A DNA stretch of 64,000 nucleotides from Hyaloraphidium curvatum (taxonomy: Eukaryota; Monoblepharomycota; Hyaloraphidiomycetes; Hyaloraphidiales; Hyaloraphidiaceae), in contig JAIVFI010000040.1 in assembly GCA_025558095.1 (NCBI GenBank), positions 1 through 64,000 of the forward strand, written 5' to 3'. The position numbers and the translations under genes are program-made. The notes beneath the pieces are model-generated. The model saw only the letters and a program-made list of their open reading frames with translations. It had not been told where the DNA came from and did not search any database. Of the stretch, positions 62,401 to 64,000 are shown piece by piece (positions within the stretch are counted from its first letter, which is position 1; each line of letters begins with the position of its first letter).

Positions 62401-64000
62401 TGGACGACAGGGGGAATCCCGGGGGGGTGGGGGTCTACGTGCAGAAGGAGGCCAACAGGATGATTGAGGAGGTGGGTAGTGGGGCGGACTGGTCCGAGCG
62501 CTTTGAGATCTGACGGAAGCCTCTGTCCATTGACCCACAGTTCATGCTCCTCGCCAACATGGCCGTCGCGCAGCGCCTCGCCACCGTCTTCCCCGAGCAC
62601 GCCCTGCTGCGCAACCACGGCGCGCCGCAGCAAAAGGCAATGACCAAGTTCCTCGAGCTCGCTGCGCGCCTCGGCCACCCCATGGACGCCTCCTCCGCCG
62701 GCGCGCTGCAGGCCTCGTTCGACGCCATCCCGGACGAGAACGTGCGCCTCACCCTGCGGCTCATGTGCATCAAGCCCATGCAGCGGGCAAAGTACTTCTG
62801 CACGGGGATGCTGGACGTGGACTACTGGGGCCACTACGCGCTCAACGTGCCGCTCTACACGCACTTCACGAGCCCCATCAGGCGGTACGCCGACCTCGTC
62901 GTGCACAGGGAGCTCGATCGGGGGCTGAAGCACGAGGGGTGGGACCTTCCCGAGACGGAGGTGCAGGCCATCGCGGACAACTGCAACCGAAGGAAAGGTG
63001 GGACATCGGCGGGTCGGGCTGGTCTCGGATCGCGGTTGACGCCTCGGCGTTTGGCAGAGGCGGCCAAGAACGCACAGGACGCGAGCCAGAAGCTCTACCT
63101 CTGCGCCTACCTCGCGCAGCGCCAGGCCGAGGACGGAGGCGCCCCTCTCCACGAGGAAGCCATGGTCGTCGACGTGGCCGAGCGCAGCTTCGACGTCATC
63201 GTGCCCCGCTACGGCCTCGAGAAGCGGGTTTGGCTCGAGGACAGCGTCGAGGGCGGCGAGGTCGTGGGGTCGGCGTACGACGCCGCGACGATGAGGCTCA
63301 AGGTCGCGTGGAGGAAGCTGGGCGCGGACCTGGGGGATTTTGTCCCACCGTCGCCGGGGCAGCAGAACGGGAAGCGCGGCAAGGGCATTGACAGACCCGG
63401 GCAGGGCAACCGCAAGAAAGACAAGGGTAGGGGCAGGGCGGAGCCTCTGCCCGAGGACGGCCCCGCGTCGCCGCGGCCGGAGCCTTCGATTGCCCGCATC
63501 GTCAAGGACATGGAGCAGCTGGCGGTCGACGAGTCGCCCGCGGACGGGAGCTCCTCCGGCTTCGAGTCGGACGTGTCGAGCGAGGGCGATGAGGCCGAAT
63601 CAATCCGCACCCCGGAGAGGCTGGAGGTGCCCGTCGCCGCCGGCGAGTTGCCGGCGGACGAGATCCCGCCGACCCCGTTCCGCACGCCCGAAGGCGGCAT
63701 GGATTCCAAGGTGCTGGAGGCTGTCAACGCCGTGGACCGGGAGTTTTCCGAGGTGGGTGGATTCTGGGACCTAAGTCTGCTTCTATTAACCTCTTTCCCT
63801 ACCAGACGGAGGATGAGAAGGCCGCAAAGAATGCTCCTGCCGTCCCGACCATTGCAATTCCCACCCCCACTCCGCCTGCGGAGCCGGCCCCGACCACTGC
63901 TTCCCCGATCACGCCGGGGCGCCCGCAGCGCGTGATCCAGGAGATCGCCGTTTTCACCCGGCTGCTGGTGAAGCTGGAGGTGCTGATGAAGAAGTCGCCA
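59476..64000 (+). CDS. SSD1/DIS3L2-type RNB-domain RNA-binding protein (3' partial)
   Basis: Model: exons 59476-61413, 61476-62471, 62541-62997, 63058-63752 and 63806 to the window end; 1,427 residues so far. The first 450 residues are disordered, with many RGRG/RGG repeats and a His-rich part (HHERG, HQQHDRG). A cold-shock domain follows (PPFDEHLPEPDLRRLL...DVLIAGSRMRNRAMEGDVVVVRL), then RNB: SVDPPTAKDLDDALSV with four Asp at about 767, 773, 775 and 776, VGVHIADVSFFV, and later YTHFTSPIRRYADLVVHREL and CNRRKEAAKNAQ. The four acidic RNB positions are intact, as in active DIS3L2. Fungal Ssd1 proteins are described as nuclease-inactive mRNA binders, so the activity state here deserves a test. 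It acts on cytoplasmic mRNA by family. Confidence 0.9.

Overview
The window looks like nuclear DNA of a GC-rich fungus. The evidence is very short introns (about 50-75 nt, one of 235 nt) with GT...AG borders, fungal Zn2Cys6 regulators, F-box-like proteins, a CLC channel with a CBS pair and an SSD1/DIS3L2-type RNB protein, together with bacterial-looking genes. An early-diverging, chytrid-like fungus is my guess and is not proven. I built spliced models by hand. In every intact model the summed exon length divides by three and the protein reads through conserved family motifs. The 47 introns modelled all have G at donor position +5, while position +3 varies.

Layout. 1-1.3 kb: tail of a glutathione S-transferase gene and a 5'-incomplete TMEM19/DUF92 membrane protein. 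2.3-7.1 kb: three tandem copies of one F-box-like family, of which only the middle copy is intact, with an HXXEE membrane protein gene between copies 1 and 2; a fourth remnant lies at 31.4-32.0 kb. 7.1-11.9 kb: a ThrE/Prm10-type transporter, a double-domain HCCA-isomerase/GST-kappa-like protein and a DUF1254-DUF1214 protein. 12.3-23.6 kb: an array of small proline-rich proteins. Two have a complete Zn2Cys6 cluster split by an intron after the start, two have a reduced four-cysteine version, and two or three have none. 24.0-27.0 kb: an eight-exon membrane-anchored alpha/beta hydrolase. 27.2-30.3 kb: a transcription factor with two successive Zn2Cys6 clusters. 32.0-36.8 kb: a zinc alcohol dehydrogenase and a CLC protein whose gating glutamate is aspartate. 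37.1-38.8 kb: a fungal gene apparently interrupted by a short bacterial molybdopterin-oxidoreductase-like fragment. 38.8-41.5 kb: divergent CoA-transferase and aspartate dehydrogenase. 41.6-44.4 kb: divergent protein kinase and PAS protein. 44.8-46.4 kb: second HCCA-isomerase-like gene. 46.6-49.1 kb: kinase with a signal peptide. 49.4-59.3 kb: a duplicated region with a beta-lactamase-family gene and its fragment, two paralogous membrane proteins, and three copies of an approximately 1.2-kb repeat. 59.5 kb to the end: SSD1/DIS3L2-type RNB protein, running off the window.

What links the genes: the HCCA-isomerase pair, the F-box-like family, the Zn2Cys6-like array and the beta-lactamase/membrane-protein block all show local duplication followed by decay. 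Several intronless genes of mainly bacterial families sit among intron-containing genes. No rRNA, tRNA, CRISPR array, replication origin or telomere repeat was recognised.
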